DNA of 60,642 nucleotides from the NCBI RefSeq assembly GCF_037911135.1, contig NZ_JBBLYU010000007.1, positions 1 to 60,642 of the forward strand, written 5' to 3'. The stretch is from Phaeobacter sp. A36a-5a (GTDB taxonomy: Bacteria; Pseudomonadota; Alphaproteobacteria; Rhodobacterales; Rhodobacteraceae). Numbering within the stretch: the stretch's first letter is position 1; the number at the start of each line of letters is the position of its first letter. Shown here piece after piece: positions 37,331 through 46,381 of this stretch. The position numbers and the translations under genes are program-made. The notes under the pieces were generated by a model. The model had not been told where the DNA came from. It saw only the letters and a list, made by a program, of their open reading frames with translations, and made no database searches.

Positions 37331-38746
37331 ATGGCACGAGACATCCAGAAGAAAGATCCAGGCCGCAATGCGGCCGGGCTGCCCCCCTATTTCAACATCG
37401 ACCCCGACGCCGCCCTGGGCGATCTGGAGGCCCCCACCAGCACCGGCGGCTTTGCCGATATCGCCGAGGCCTGCGCGCGCGGCCGGGCCGATCTCTCCAG
37501 CCGGGGCATGAACGAAGAGGGCCGCAAGGAGCTGCGCCTGTTCTCCACCTGGGAGATCACCCGCTATCTGATCCCGGTCGCCCAGGCCCATTTCCGCCGG
37601 GTGCTGAAGGCCAACCCAGATCTGCCGCAGGGCCGCTCCGAGACCGAAGGTGGCGCCAAATGGTTCACCCTCGACGAGGTGCTGCGCCTGCGCGCGCATT
37701 TTGCCGCGCAGGGCTCCAAGGCGAAGGATTACCAGCCCTACCGCCCCGAAGGGCTGCCCGCCAAAATGGTCGCTGTCGCCAACTTCAAGGGCGGCGTCGG
37801 CAAGACCTCCACAGCGGCCCATCTGGCGATGTCGGCGGCGCTGGATGGCTACAAGGTGCTGGTGATCGATCTTGATAGCCAGGGTTCGATGACCTCGATC
37901 TTTGGTGGCCGCGTGGAGGATGAATGGCAGACCGCCTTTCCGCTCTTGGCGCGCCATTACGGCGATCACCTGCGCCTGGAAAACCAGCGCCGTCTGGATC
38001 GCGGCGATGCGCCCCAGCCGCTGGACGACAGCCTGTCGGCGGCGATGGGCATGACGGCAGCGGATGTGATCCAGCCCACCCATTGGCCCAATATCGATCT
38101 GATCGGCGCGCAGCTGAACCTCTACTGGGCGGAGTTCCAGATCCCGGTCTGGCGGATGGCCGCGCGCAGCTGGAAGCTCTGGGATGCGCTCACCGAGCGG
38201 CTGGAGGCCGACGGGGTGCTGGAGCAATACGACGTGATCTTCATCGACACGCCGCCGGCGCTTGGCTATCTCACCATCAACGGGCTGTCGGCGGCGGATA
38301 TCCTTCTGGTGCCGATGGGCGCGTCGTTTCTGGAATTCGACAGTACGGGGCGGTTCTTCGATATGCTGCATTCCACCTTCGCCTCCATCGAGGAGGGCGA
38401 GAACCTGGCGGCGCGCGCGCTGGGGCGGCCGGAGATTGCCTTTGAATGGGATGCGGTGCGCACGGTGATCACCCGCTATGACGGCGCCCAGCAGGGCGAG
38501 CTGGCGGCCTTGATGCAGGCCTATCTGGGGCCCACCCTGTCGCCGCACCGGCAGGATTACACCGCGCTGATCGGTCAGGCCGGCGAGCAGGTCAATGGCA
38601 TCTACGAGGCCGATTACCGCGATTTCAACCGCGAGACCTACGCAAGGGGGCGCGAGACCTTTGACGCCACCTATGCGGCCTTCAAGCGGCTCCTGCTGGC
38701 GGTCTGGCGCCGGGATGAGTTGCAGATGCAGCGCGCGGCGCAGTAA
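37331..38746 (+). CDS. parA: plasmid partition ATPase ParA
   Basis: This 471-residue ATPase is of the large type, with an N-terminal DNA-binding region of about 130 residues. The deviant Walker A FKGGVGKTSTAAHL lies at about 154-167. DLDSQGSMTSIFGG and the Walker B region YDVIFIDTPPALGYLTING follow. It moves plasmid copies with ParB bound at centromere sites. ATG 37331 was preferred to the upstream in-frame start because homology begins there and GAGGCGTGAGAG precedes it. parB follows after 101 bases. Confidence 0.94.
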   Translation: MARDIQKKDPGRNAAGLPPYFNIDPDAALGDLEAPTSTGGFADIAEACARGRADLSSRGMNEEGRKELRLFSTWEITRYLIPVAQAHFRRVLKANPDLPQGRSETEGGAKWFTLDEVLRLRAHFAAQGSKAKDYQPYRPEGLPAKMVAVANFKGGVGKTSTAAHLAMSAALDGYKVLVIDLDSQGSMTSIFGGRVEDEWQTAFPLLARHYGDHLRLENQRRLDRGDAPQPLDDSLSAAMGMTAADVIQPTHWPNIDLIGAQLNLYWAEFQIPVWRMAARSWKLWDALTERLEADGVLEQYDVIFIDTPPALGYLTINGLSAADILLVPMGASFLEFDSTGRFFDMLHSTFASIEEGENLAARALGRPEIAFEWDAVRTVITRYDGAQQGELAALMQAYLGPTLSPHRQDYTALIGQAGEQVNGIYEADYRDFNRETYARGRETFDATYAAFKRLLLAVWRRDELQMQRAAQ

Positions 38747-38847
38747 CGGGCTAAAAACGCAAAGCGCCTCATACTGCGACCCTGCACCCCCCAAAGGGCA
38801 AACAGGGCGTGCAGGGATCAGAACAGGCGCAGGAAGAGGACAGGCAG

Positions 38848-39975
38848 ATGGCAAAACGCAAACGGCTTTCACCGGCACAGCCGACCTATCTCAGCACGGC
38901 ACCTGAGAACAAATCCGCCCTCGGCGGCCCCGGTTCGCTGTCAGCGCCGCCGATTGCGCAGGTCGCCTCCGAAGCCGCCACAGAGGGCGCGCTGCAGGAG
39001 CTGACAGCGGTGCTGGAGACCGCCCGCGCCAAGGGGCTGATGATCGAGGAGATCGCGCTTGGCGCCATCGACGAGACCCATCTGGTGCGCGACCGGCTGG
39101 AGCAGGACGAGGAAGAGATGGGGGCGCTGGTCGGATCCCTGCGCGCCCGTGGCCAGCAGACCCCGATCGAGGTGGTCGCCCTGGGCGCGCAGGCCCCGGC
39201 GGGCAAGACCCATGGTCTGATCTCCGGCTGGCGCCGTCTGACCGCGATGCGCAGGCTATATGCCGAGAGCAATGATCCTGCCTTTGCCACCATCAAGGCG
39301 CTGGTGATCCAGCCCGACGGGGCCGAGGGCGCCTATGTGGCGATGGTCGAGGAAAACGAAATCCGGGTGAACCTCTCCCATTATGAACGCGCCCGCATTG
39401 CGGTGCGGGCGCTGCGCGAAGGGGTCTACAGCAGCCAGAAATACGCGCTGCAATCGCTCTTTGCCAATGCCACCCGCGCCAAACGCTCCAAGATCGGCAG
39501 CTTTGTCACCCTGGTCGAGGCGCTGGATGAGGAGCTGCTGTTTCCCACCGCCATCCGCGAGAAACTTGGATTGGGGCTGGCGCGGGCCTTTGTGCAGGAT
39601 CCGGGCTTTGCCGATGCGGTGGTCGCGGCCCTGCGCGCCACCGCCCGCCCCACAGCAGAGGCGGAACAGGCGCTGCTGAGCCAGCTGCTTGAGGCCCATG
39701 AGGGGAGTGAGATCGCGCCGACAGATCCGCCGGAGGCGACCCCTGCCCCGGTTCCGTCCTCTGCCCCGGGTTCCTCTCCGGGTCCTTCTCCGGTGCCACG
39801 GGTGCGCAGCCTGGATCCGGCGGACAGCATCGGCGCACATGAGCGGGTGAGCGTGCAGGCCGCCGCTGGCGTGCGGCTGGGATTCACCCCCGGCCAGCAG
39901 CGGATCGAACTCACCGGGACAGCGGTGGACAGCACCCTGATGGAGGATCTGAAGGCCTGGCTGCGCACCCGCTGA
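38848..39975 (+). CDS. parB: plasmid partition protein ParB
   Basis: This 375-residue protein has the ParB/RepB N-terminal domain. The family signatures GWRRLTAMRRLY and VEENEIRVNLSHYERARIAV are present, followed by the central helix-turn-helix (SSQKYALQSLFANATRAKRSKIGSFVTLVEAL). A Pro/Ala-rich linker (about 285-315) precedes a small C-terminal domain. It would bind the palindromes at 35.7 and/or 41.5 kb. Start 38848 (MAKRKRL) was chosen because AGGAAGAGGACAGG lies before it. A strong terminator follows. Confidence 0.93.
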   Translation: MAKRKRLSPAQPTYLSTAPENKSALGGPGSLSAPPIAQVASEAATEGALQELTAVLETARAKGLMIEEIALGAIDETHLVRDRLEQDEEEMGALVGSLRARGQQTPIEVVALGAQAPAGKTHGLISGWRRLTAMRRLYAESNDPAFATIKALVIQPDGAEGAYVAMVEENEIRVNLSHYERARIAVRALREGVYSSQKYALQSLFANATRAKRSKIGSFVTLVEALDEELLFPTAIREKLGLGLARAFVQDPGFADAVVAALRATARPTAEAEQALLSQLLEAHEGSEIAPTDPPEATPAPVPSSAPGSSPGPSPVPRVRSLDPADSIGAHERVSVQAAAGVRLGFTPGQQRIELTGTAVDSTLMEDLKAWLRTR

Positions 39976-39996
39976 ACAGAGTCTGAGGATGATGTG

Positions 39997-40035
39997 AAAA
40001 GACCCTGATACAGCTGTATCAGGGTCTTTTTGTGT
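39997..40035 (+). terminator. Rho-independent terminator after parB
   Basis: AAAAGACCCTGATACAG and CTGTATCAGGGTCTTTT form a perfect palindrome followed by TGTGTTTGG. The loop is minimal. It separates parAB from the convergent ugd gene and is symmetric enough to act in both directions. Confidence 0.92.
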
Positions 40036-40057
40036 TTGGGGTGATGACCGGGTGGGT

Positions 40058-41362
40058 TTAGCGGCCCACCCCGATATAGGTCTCGAACCCGGCGCGTTTG
40101 GCGGCTTTGGCGGTGTAGATATTGCGCAGATCCACCATCCGGGGCTGCGCCATCTTGCGCCCCAGCGCCTTCAGGTCGAGGGCGCGGAATTCATTCCATT
40201 CCGTCAGCAGCACCACCAGATCCGCATTGCGCACGGCCTTGTAGGGATCGTCTTCCCATTTGACACCGGGCAGCAGATCGCGGCCTTCGGCCTCGCCCTG
40301 CGGGTCCACCACCCGCACCTTGGCGCCGCCGCCGATCAGGGCCGGCACGATGGTGAGGCTGGGGGCCTCGCGCATGTCATCGGTGTTGGGTTTGAAGGTG
40401 ACGCCAAGCACCGCGATGGTCTTGCCGTTGAAACTGCCGTCACAGGCATCGCGCAGCTTCTCCAGCATCCGCGCCTTGACCTCCTGATTGACCCGCATCA
40501 CCGTTTCGGTGATCTGCATCGGATAGGCGTGGTCCTGCCCGATGCGCGCCAGCGCGGCGGTGTCCTTCGGGAAACACGACCCGCCATAGCCGGGACCGGC
40601 ATGCAGAAACTTATTGCCGATGCGCCCGTCCAGCCCGATGCCACGGGCGACCTCCTTTACATCGGCGCCCACCCGTTCACAGAGGCCTGCGATTTCATTC
40701 ATGAAGGTGATCTTGGTCGCGAGAAACGCATTGGCGGCATATTTGATCATCTCGGCGCTTTCGAGATCGGTGGTGAGGATCGGGAAATCGCGCAAATATA
40801 ATGGCCGGTAGATCTCGGCCATGACCTCGGCGGCGCGGTCGTTCTGCACGCCGACAACCACCCGGTCGGGGCGCATGAAATCATCAATCGCCGCCCCTTC
40901 GCGCAGGAATTCCGGATTGGAGGCGACGTCAAATTCCGCCGCCGGATTGGCTTTGGCAATCACCTGTTTCACCTGCCGGTTGGTGCCCAGGGGCACGGTC
41001 GATTTGGTGACCACCACGGTATAGCCCTGAAGGGCGGCGGCGATCTCCTCGCTGGCGGCCATCACATAGGTGAGATCGGCATGGCCATCGCCGCGCCGCG
41101 TGGGCGTGCCGACGGCGATGAACACCGCTTCGGCCTCGGCCACGGCGGCGGCCAGATCATCGGTAAAGGACAGCCGGCCCGCAGCCACATTGCGCGCCAT
41201 CAGATCCTCCAGCCCCGGCTCGTAGATCGGCACCTCGCCGGCCTGCAGCCGCGCAATCTTGGCCGCATCCTTGTCGACACAGATCACATCATGGCCAAAG
41301 TCGGAAAAACAGACGCCGGAGACCAATCCGACATATCCGGTGCCAATCATTGCAATGCGCAT
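40058..41362 (-). CDS. ugd: UDP-glucose 6-dehydrogenase
   Basis: This 434-residue enzyme oxidises UDP-glucose to UDP-glucuronate with two NAD. It has GTGYVGLVSGVCF at residues 7-19, the catalytic-Cys loop GPGYGGSCFPKDTAAL (Cys near 260), and LGVTFKPNTDDMREAPS. The start MRIAMIGTG follows AAAGGA at 8 bases; a 59-residue upstream extension was rejected. It supplies uronic acid for the polymer, feeding the epimerase at 41.7 kb. It lies inside the interval bracketed by the two palindromic elements. Confidence 0.95.
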   Translation of the reverse strand: MRIAMIGTGYVGLVSGVCFSDFGHDVICVDKDAAKIARLQAGEVPIYEPGLEDLMARNVAAGRLSFTDDLAAAVAEAEAVFIAVGTPTRRGDGHADLTYVMAASEEIAAALQGYTVVVTKSTVPLGTNRQVKQVIAKANPAAEFDVASNPEFLREGAAIDDFMRPDRVVVGVQNDRAAEVMAEIYRPLYLRDFPILTTDLESAEMIKYAANAFLATKITFMNEIAGLCERVGADVKEVARGIGLDGRIGNKFLHAGPGYGGSCFPKDTAALARIGQDHAYPMQITETVMRVNQEVKARMLEKLRDACDGSFNGKTIAVLGVTFKPNTDDMREAPSLTIVPALIGGGAKVRVVDPQGEAEGRDLLPGVKWEDDPYKAVRNADLVVLLTEWNEFRALDLKALGRKMAQPRMVDLRNIYTAKAAKRAGFETYIGVGR

Positions 41363-41520
41363 GGGGGCGGTCCTTTGCTGTTGCCTCATATCCTCCGCTT
41401 GCAGGGGCGGAGTGTTGGGGATCAGACATATACGGGCGCGCGGGAAGCGGGAACCGGAATTTTGGTCAGGACTCAGGCTGATCAGGGTGCGGAAGTGGCC
41501 CAATGGGGCGGGGAGTGAAA

Positions 41521-41580
41521 TAGGTCCGGTTCGGACCAAATGTTTCGCACGCGAAACATTTGGTCAATCATACTGACCTA
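41521..41580. repeat. palindromic element, candidate centromere (parS-like) copy 2
   Basis: Here the arms are longer than in copy 1: GACCAAATGTTTCGC and GCGAAACATTTGGTC pair over 15 bases around AC at 41534-41565. The pair is nested between TAGGTC (41521-41526) and GACCTA (41575-41580). Most other bases match the 35.7-kb copy. It lies in the ugd leader, 160-220 bases upstream of its start, so bound ParB might also influence ugd transcription. The rest of 41363-41696 holds no supported gene. Confidence 0.78.
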
Positions 41581-41696
41581 ATTTAGGGAGAAGTCCTGAT
41601 CCCGATTTCACAGAAATCGGGAGGCCTGCGGCGCGAGTATTTGGGGAAAGGTGACAGGTCAGAAGCGCATGTCGCGCCAGATCAACCCTGCCCGGA

Positions 41697-42707
41697 TCAG
41701 CCTTGGGTGCCGCTGTAATACTCCCGGTACCAGGCCACAAACCGCGCGACGCCTTCTGCGACGCTGACCTGCGGTTCATATCCGGTGAGCTGGCTCAGCA
41801 ATGTGGTATCGGCCCAGGTGGCAGGCACATCGCCGGGCTGCATGTCCATCAGGTTTTTGCGGGCCGTGATCCCCAGCGCGGTTTCCAGCGCCGCGATATA
41901 CTCCATCAGCGGCGTGGGTCTGGAGGCGCCGATATTGACCACCCGGAAGGGGGCGACAGGGCTGAGATTGTCCTGTTCCGAGACCGGCTGATCCCCCGGC
42001 ACCGCGTCGATCAGCCCGGTGATGCCCGCAACCAGATCGTCGATATAGGTGAAATCCCGGCTCATCCTGCCGTGATTGTAGACGTCGATCGCCTCACCGG
42101 CCTCTATCGCCCTGGTGAATTTGAACAGCGCCATATCGGGCCGGCCCCAGGGCCCATAGACGGTGAAAAACCTGAACATCGTGGTCGGCAGCCCGTAGAG
42201 ATGGGCATAGGAATGCGCCATTGTCTCGCCGGCCTTCTTGGTGGCGGCATAAAAGGACATCTGATGATCCGCCTGCTGGCGCTCATCAAAGGGCATCTGC
42301 GTGTTGGCACCATAGGCCGAGGAGGTGGAGGCGATCAGCATATGGGCGGGCGGATGGGCGCGGGCGGCCTCCAGCAGTTCAAAGGTGCCGATCAGATTGG
42401 CCTCAAGATAATCGCGCGGCGCATCGATGGAATGGCGCACCCCGGCCTGGGCGGCGAGATGGATCACCACATCCGGTTTATGGGTGGCAAACAGCCCCAT
42501 CAGGCGGCCGGGATCTTCCAGCTTGCCAATGATTGGCGTGAAGCCCGCGTAGTCCGCCAGCCGCGCATGGCGGCGTTTCTTCAGGGTGACGTCGTAATAG
42601 GGCGAGAGGCAATCCAGCCCAATGACATGCCAGCCTGCGGCGAGCAGCCGGTCTGCAAGGTGATAGCCGATAAAGCCGGCCGATCCGGTGATAAGAGCGG
42701 TTTTCAT
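41697..42707 (-). CDS. UDP-glucuronate 4-epimerase-like NAD-dependent epimerase
   Basis: This 336-residue extended SDR begins MKTALITGSAGFIGYHLA. It carries the family-specific YYDVTLKKRR, STSSAYGANTQMPF, YAATKKAGETMAHSYAHLYGLPTTMFRFFTVYGPWGRPDMA and DFTYIDDLV, typical of UDP-glucuronate epimerases of capsule loci. It would convert UDP-GlcA to UDP-GalA. AAGGGGC precedes the ATG. A different uronic or neutral sugar substrate cannot be excluded. It is on the same strand as ugd, the enzyme likely to supply its substrate. Confidence 0.9.
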   Translation of the reverse strand: MKTALITGSAGFIGYHLADRLLAAGWHVIGLDCLSPYYDVTLKKRRHARLADYAGFTPIIGKLEDPGRLMGLFATHKPDVVIHLAAQAGVRHSIDAPRDYLEANLIGTFELLEAARAHPPAHMLIASTSSAYGANTQMPFDERQQADHQMSFYAATKKAGETMAHSYAHLYGLPTTMFRFFTVYGPWGRPDMALFKFTRAIEAGEAIDVYNHGRMSRDFTYIDDLVAGITGLIDAVPGDQPVSEQDNLSPVAPFRVVNIGASRPTPLMEYIAALETALGITARKNLMDMQPGDVPATWADTTLLSQLTGYEPQVSVAEGVARFVAWYREYYSGTQG

Positions 42708-42861
42708 GCCCCTTAGGTGGCGGCTTGGGCGCGGGGTGTCAAATGCTTCCTGTGGCGCGGGAAAGCGACCTGTGACCGGCAGGTGAATTGACAGCACGGT
42801 CTATTTATGAGCTTTGCGCCCTGAACCAGATCCGCCGCCGCCCACAGGAGCCTTTGCCACC

Positions 42862-43902
42862 GTGACTGAACCCCTGATCCCCGAACCCGCGCATCAGGCT
42901 GCGGCCGCCGCTGGTGCTACCGCTGGTGCCGGACGTCTGGTGGCGGTGGTGGTCACCTATAATCGGCTTGCGAAACTCAAGGTGACATTGGCGCGGCTGC
43001 TGGAGAGCCCGGGCGCGGAGCTGGCCGCCCTGGTGGTGGTGGACAATGCCTCTGATGATGGCACCGGCGACTGGCTGGCGACCTGGGGCGCGGATCATTC
43101 GCGGGTTGATGTGGTGACCAGTGCCACCAATCAGGGCGGGGCCGGGGGCTTTGCCCTGGGGATGCAGCGCGCGATGGAGGCCCATACACCAGACTGGCTG
43201 GTGGTGATGGATGATGACGGCCGCCCGGAACCCGGCGGGCTGGCGGCGTTTCACGCCATGGGGCAGAGCGGTGAGCTGGCCCATTGGGACGCGGTGGCGG
43301 CGGCGGTCTATTTCCCAAGCGGCGAGATCTGCGAGATGAACCGCCCCTCGCGCAATCCGTTCTGGAGCCTGGGGCATTTCCTGTCCACCGCGCGCAAAGG
43401 GCGCGATGGGTTCCATATTCCGCGCAGCGCCTATGACGGCGGGCTGAGCGCGATTGATGTGACGTCTTTTGTGGGGTTTTTCATCTCGGCGGCGGCGGTG
43501 CGGCGGGTGGGCTACCCGGATCCGGACCTGTTCATCTATGGTGATGATGCGCTTTATACGCTGGGGCTCAGTGCGGCGGGCGGGCGCATCTGCTTTGCCG
43601 CGGATGTGCGGTTCGAGCATGATTTCTCCACCTTCAGCAATGGCGACAGCGGCCAGCGCTTTCGCCCGCTGTGGAAGGTCTATTACCACCACCGCAATCT
43701 GCTGCTGCTTTATCGGCAGGCGGCGGGCTGGCTGTTCTGGCCGGTGCTGCTGCTGATCCTGCCGAAATGGATCCTGAAAGTGCGTCATCACCCCGGCGTG
43801 CGCCGCGCCTATCTGCGGCTCACCTGGCTGGCGGTGCGCGACGGGCTGCTGCGGCGTCTGGGGCGCCGCCATGCCGCGGTGCTGGCAGAGGCTCGCGAAT
43901 AA
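42862..43902 (+). CDS. GT2 glycosyltransferase, galactofuranosyl/rhamnosyl-transferase type
   Basis: This 346-residue GT-A enzyme starts with GTG behind AGGAG. It shows VAVVVTYNRLAKLK, VVVDNASDDGTGDWL, NQGGAGGFALG and the metal-binding DDDGRPEP. The GGAGGF and DDD motifs are shared with GlfT2-like galactofuranosyltransferases and related rhamnosyltransferases. A hydrophobic, membrane-associating region lies near the C-terminus (about 295-310). With UDP-galactopyranose mutase at 47.2 kb, a galactofuranosyl role is the best guess. A longer start at TTG 42814 is less likely. Confidence 0.87.
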   Translation: MTEPLIPEPAHQAAAAAGATAGAGRLVAVVVTYNRLAKLKVTLARLLESPGAELAALVVVDNASDDGTGDWLATWGADHSRVDVVTSATNQGGAGGFALGMQRAMEAHTPDWLVVMDDDGRPEPGGLAAFHAMGQSGELAHWDAVAAAVYFPSGEICEMNRPSRNPFWSLGHFLSTARKGRDGFHIPRSAYDGGLSAIDVTSFVGFFISAAAVRRVGYPDPDLFIYGDDALYTLGLSAAGGRICFAADVRFEHDFSTFSNGDSGQRFRPLWKVYYHHRNLLLLYRQAAGWLFWPVLLLILPKWILKVRHHPGVRRAYLRLTWLAVRDGLLRRLGRRHAAVLAEARE

Positions 43903-43914
43903 ATAAGGCGCAGA

Positions 43915-44823
43915 TCAGCGGTTCAGGATCACCCGGTGATAGCGGCGCATCAGGGTCAGGCCCAGGGCGGTCAGTGTCATACCGATCAGCAGCACATAGG
44001 CATGGCTGACGTAATCGGCATTATAGGTGGGATAAAATCCGGTGCGCATCAGCCCGATGATATGCAGAAGCGGATTATACCACAGAATGTCCTGTGCCAC
44101 CGGCGGCAGGTCCTCGTAGATATAGATCACGCCGGAGGCCAGGAACAGCGGCCGGGTGATGATCGACCAGGCCACATCCCACAGGGGGAACAGCCCCATC
44201 AGCACCGCATTCATGCAGCCGACCCCCAGCCCGAGGATCATGGCGAGGGCGATGGCTTCGACCAGGGGGGGCAGGTCGATGGCGGTGCGGCTGTCGATCA
44301 CCGCGAGGATACCGGTCATCAGCAGGGTGGTGATGACAATGCTGGTCAGGCTGTTCAGCACAAACCGTGCCAGGATCGCATCCAGCCAGGTGACAGCGGG
44401 GTATCGCAGCAGGGGGCGGGAATAGGCAAGCGCCCGCGCAACGGTGCCGGAGAGAGTCTGATACAGGTTAAATGGCAGGAATCCGGTTGCGTAAAACAGC
44501 AGGAAACTGGTGCCGAGCGACGGCGTGCGGATCACCAGCGAGAAGCCCAGCGACAGGAACAGGATCGCGGCCAGGGGCTCCAGGATCCCCCAGAGATAGC
44601 CACCGGGGGTGCGCCCGTAGCGGGTCGACATCTCGCGCAGCACCAGCGCGGCCACGGTGCGCAGCGTCGCCATGCTGCGGCGGTGGCGGCGATGCGGATT
44701 GGCGGCGGGGCTGGTGGGGATCTGGGCCGGCGTCTGGGCGGGAGCCTGTGCCGTAACCTGTGTCTTTGGCGGGCTTAACGGACGGGGCTGAGCCGGGGGC
44801 GCAGAAGAAGACAGGCTGGCCAT
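43915..44823 (-). CDS. ABC-2 type polysaccharide export permease (KpsM/Wzm-like)
   Basis: This 302-residue permease has a Pro/Ala-rich N-terminal tail of about 50 residues, then LREMSTRYGRTPGGYLWGILEPL, the usual opening of capsule export permeases, and about six membrane helices. ILWYNPLLHIIGLMRTGFYPTY near the C-terminus is also typical. It is divergent from the KpsE-like gene at 44940, which together with the ATPase at 46382 completes the exporter. GGGGTG lies before ATG 44823. It probably moves the finished glycan across the inner membrane. Confidence 0.9.
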   Translation of the reverse strand: MASLSSSAPPAQPRPLSPPKTQVTAQAPAQTPAQIPTSPAANPHRRHRRSMATLRTVAALVLREMSTRYGRTPGGYLWGILEPLAAILFLSLGFSLVIRTPSLGTSFLLFYATGFLPFNLYQTLSGTVARALAYSRPLLRYPAVTWLDAILARFVLNSLTSIVITTLLMTGILAVIDSRTAIDLPPLVEAIALAMILGLGVGCMNAVLMGLFPLWDVAWSIITRPLFLASGVIYIYEDLPPVAQDILWYNPLLHIIGLMRTGFYPTYNADYVSHAYVLLIGMTLTALGLTLMRRYHRVILNR

Positions 44824-44939
44824 GAACACCCCATGAATACCCATTGTGAAACGCGGATCGCGAACGGTATTATGAGAGAAACAAAAGACAATGACAAACG
44901 GCTTGGGGCAGGGTGCTTTTGGGCCGGGACAGGTTGATC

Positions 44940-46364
44940 ATGACACAGACGCCCCCGTCGGCCCTGGCCGGACGCCCCGCCTCAGAAGAGGCGACATCAG
45001 AGGAGGCGGCTGCGGCAGATACCGCAGCAAGCACAGCAACCGGTACACCCGCTGCCTCTCCTGCTGCCACAGCATCGGCCCCGGATGCGGCAGAGGCCGC
45101 AGCCCCTGTCCAGCGGGTGCCGGATCCGGTCAAACAGCTGAAACGGGTACGGCGCAAGGCGCGCAAGGCCGAGGCCGCCGTGGCCGAGCTGGAGGCGCGT
45201 ATCGCCGAGGCCGAGCAGCGCCCGGCCTATCCGCTGGCACGGCCTGCCAGCATGAAAAAACGCCACTGGGGGCTGGTGATCAGCTTTGTGGCCTTGGTGC
45301 TGGCGCCGCTCCTGGCGGTGATGATCTATCTCTGGACCTTTGCCGAGGATCAATATGCCTCCACCGCAGGCTTTACCGTGCGCAGCCAGGAAAGCAGCGG
45401 CGCCAATGATCTTCTGGGCGGGCTGGCGCAATTTACCGGCAACAGCAGCGCCTCGGACAGCGACATCCTCTATGAATTCATCCAGAGCCAGGAAATGGTG
45501 GCCGCGGTCGATGCGGCGGTGGACCTGCAGGGGCATTACAGTGCGCTCTGGCCGCGCGACTGGGCCTTTGCGCTCTGGCCGGAGGCGACGATCGAGGATC
45601 TGACCTGGTACTGGCAGCGCATTGTCGGGATCTCCTTTGACAGCGGCTCGGGGCTCATTGAGGTGCAGGCGCTGGCCTTTGACGCAGAAATTGCGCAGGC
45701 GATCACAAAAGCCATCGTCGCCGAGAGCCAGACCCGGATCAATGCGCTCAATGAACAGGCGCGCGCCGATGCGATGCGCTATGCCCGCGCCGATCTGGAC
45801 GAGGCGCTGGAGCGGCTGAAGGCCGCGCGCCAGTTGCTGACCCAATTCCGCACCCGCACCCGGATCGTCGATCCCGAGGCCGATATCCAGGGCCGTATGG
45901 GGGTGATGAACAACCTTCAGCAGCAGCTGGCCGAGGCGCTGATCCAATATGATCTTCTGCGGGGCACGGTCAGCGAGGCGGATCCGCGGCTGACCAAGGC
46001 GCAGCAGCATATCGACGTCATTCGCGACCGCATCAATATCGAACGGCAGACCTTTACCTCTGACAATACCGACACCGGTGGTGTCGGTGAGGATTACCCG
46101 TCGCTGATTGCCGAATTCGAACGGCTGACGGTGGATCGCGAATATGCCGAGGAAAGCTACCGTGCCGCGCTGACGGCGCTGGAGGTGGCGCGCGATGATG
46201 CCGCCCGCCAGAGCCGCTATCTGGCGACCTATATCAACCCCACCCGTGCCACGGAGCCGGAATACCCGCGCCGCGCCGTGCTGGCGGCCCTGGCCGGGCT
46301 GTTCCTGCTGCTGACCTGGTCGATTCTGGCGCTGATCTATTATTCGATCCGCGACCGCAGCTGA
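44940..46364 (+). CDS. capsule export inner-membrane protein, KpsE/BexC-like
   Basis: This 474-residue polysaccharide co-polymerase-type protein has an Ala/Glu-rich disordered N-terminus of about 60 residues and a short coiled coil. A first membrane helix (GLVISFVALVLAPLLAVMIYL, about 108-128) precedes a large periplasmic region with ASTAGFTVRSQE, DILYEFIQSQEMV and long coiled coils (about 240-400). A second helix (VLAALAGLFLLLTWSILALIYY) lies near the end. It links the ABC exporter to an outer-membrane channel such as the Wza-like protein at 5.8 kb. ATG 44940 follows CAGG; an upstream GTG in frame was rejected. Confidence 0.9.
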   Translation: MTQTPPSALAGRPASEEATSEEAAAADTAASTATGTPAASPAATASAPDAAEAAAPVQRVPDPVKQLKRVRRKARKAEAAVAELEARIAEAEQRPAYPLARPASMKKRHWGLVISFVALVLAPLLAVMIYLWTFAEDQYASTAGFTVRSQESSGANDLLGGLAQFTGNSSASDSDILYEFIQSQEMVAAVDAAVDLQGHYSALWPRDWAFALWPEATIEDLTWYWQRIVGISFDSGSGLIEVQALAFDAEIAQAITKAIVAESQTRINALNEQARADAMRYARADLDEALERLKAARQLLTQFRTRTRIVDPEADIQGRMGVMNNLQQQLAEALIQYDLLRGTVSEADPRLTKAQQHIDVIRDRINIERQTFTSDNTDTGGVGEDYPSLIAEFERLTVDREYAEESYRAALTALEVARDDAARQSRYLATYINPTRATEPEYPRRAVLAALAGLFLLLTWSILALIYYSIRDRS

Positions 46365-46381
46365 GGCGAGAGGGCAGGGCA

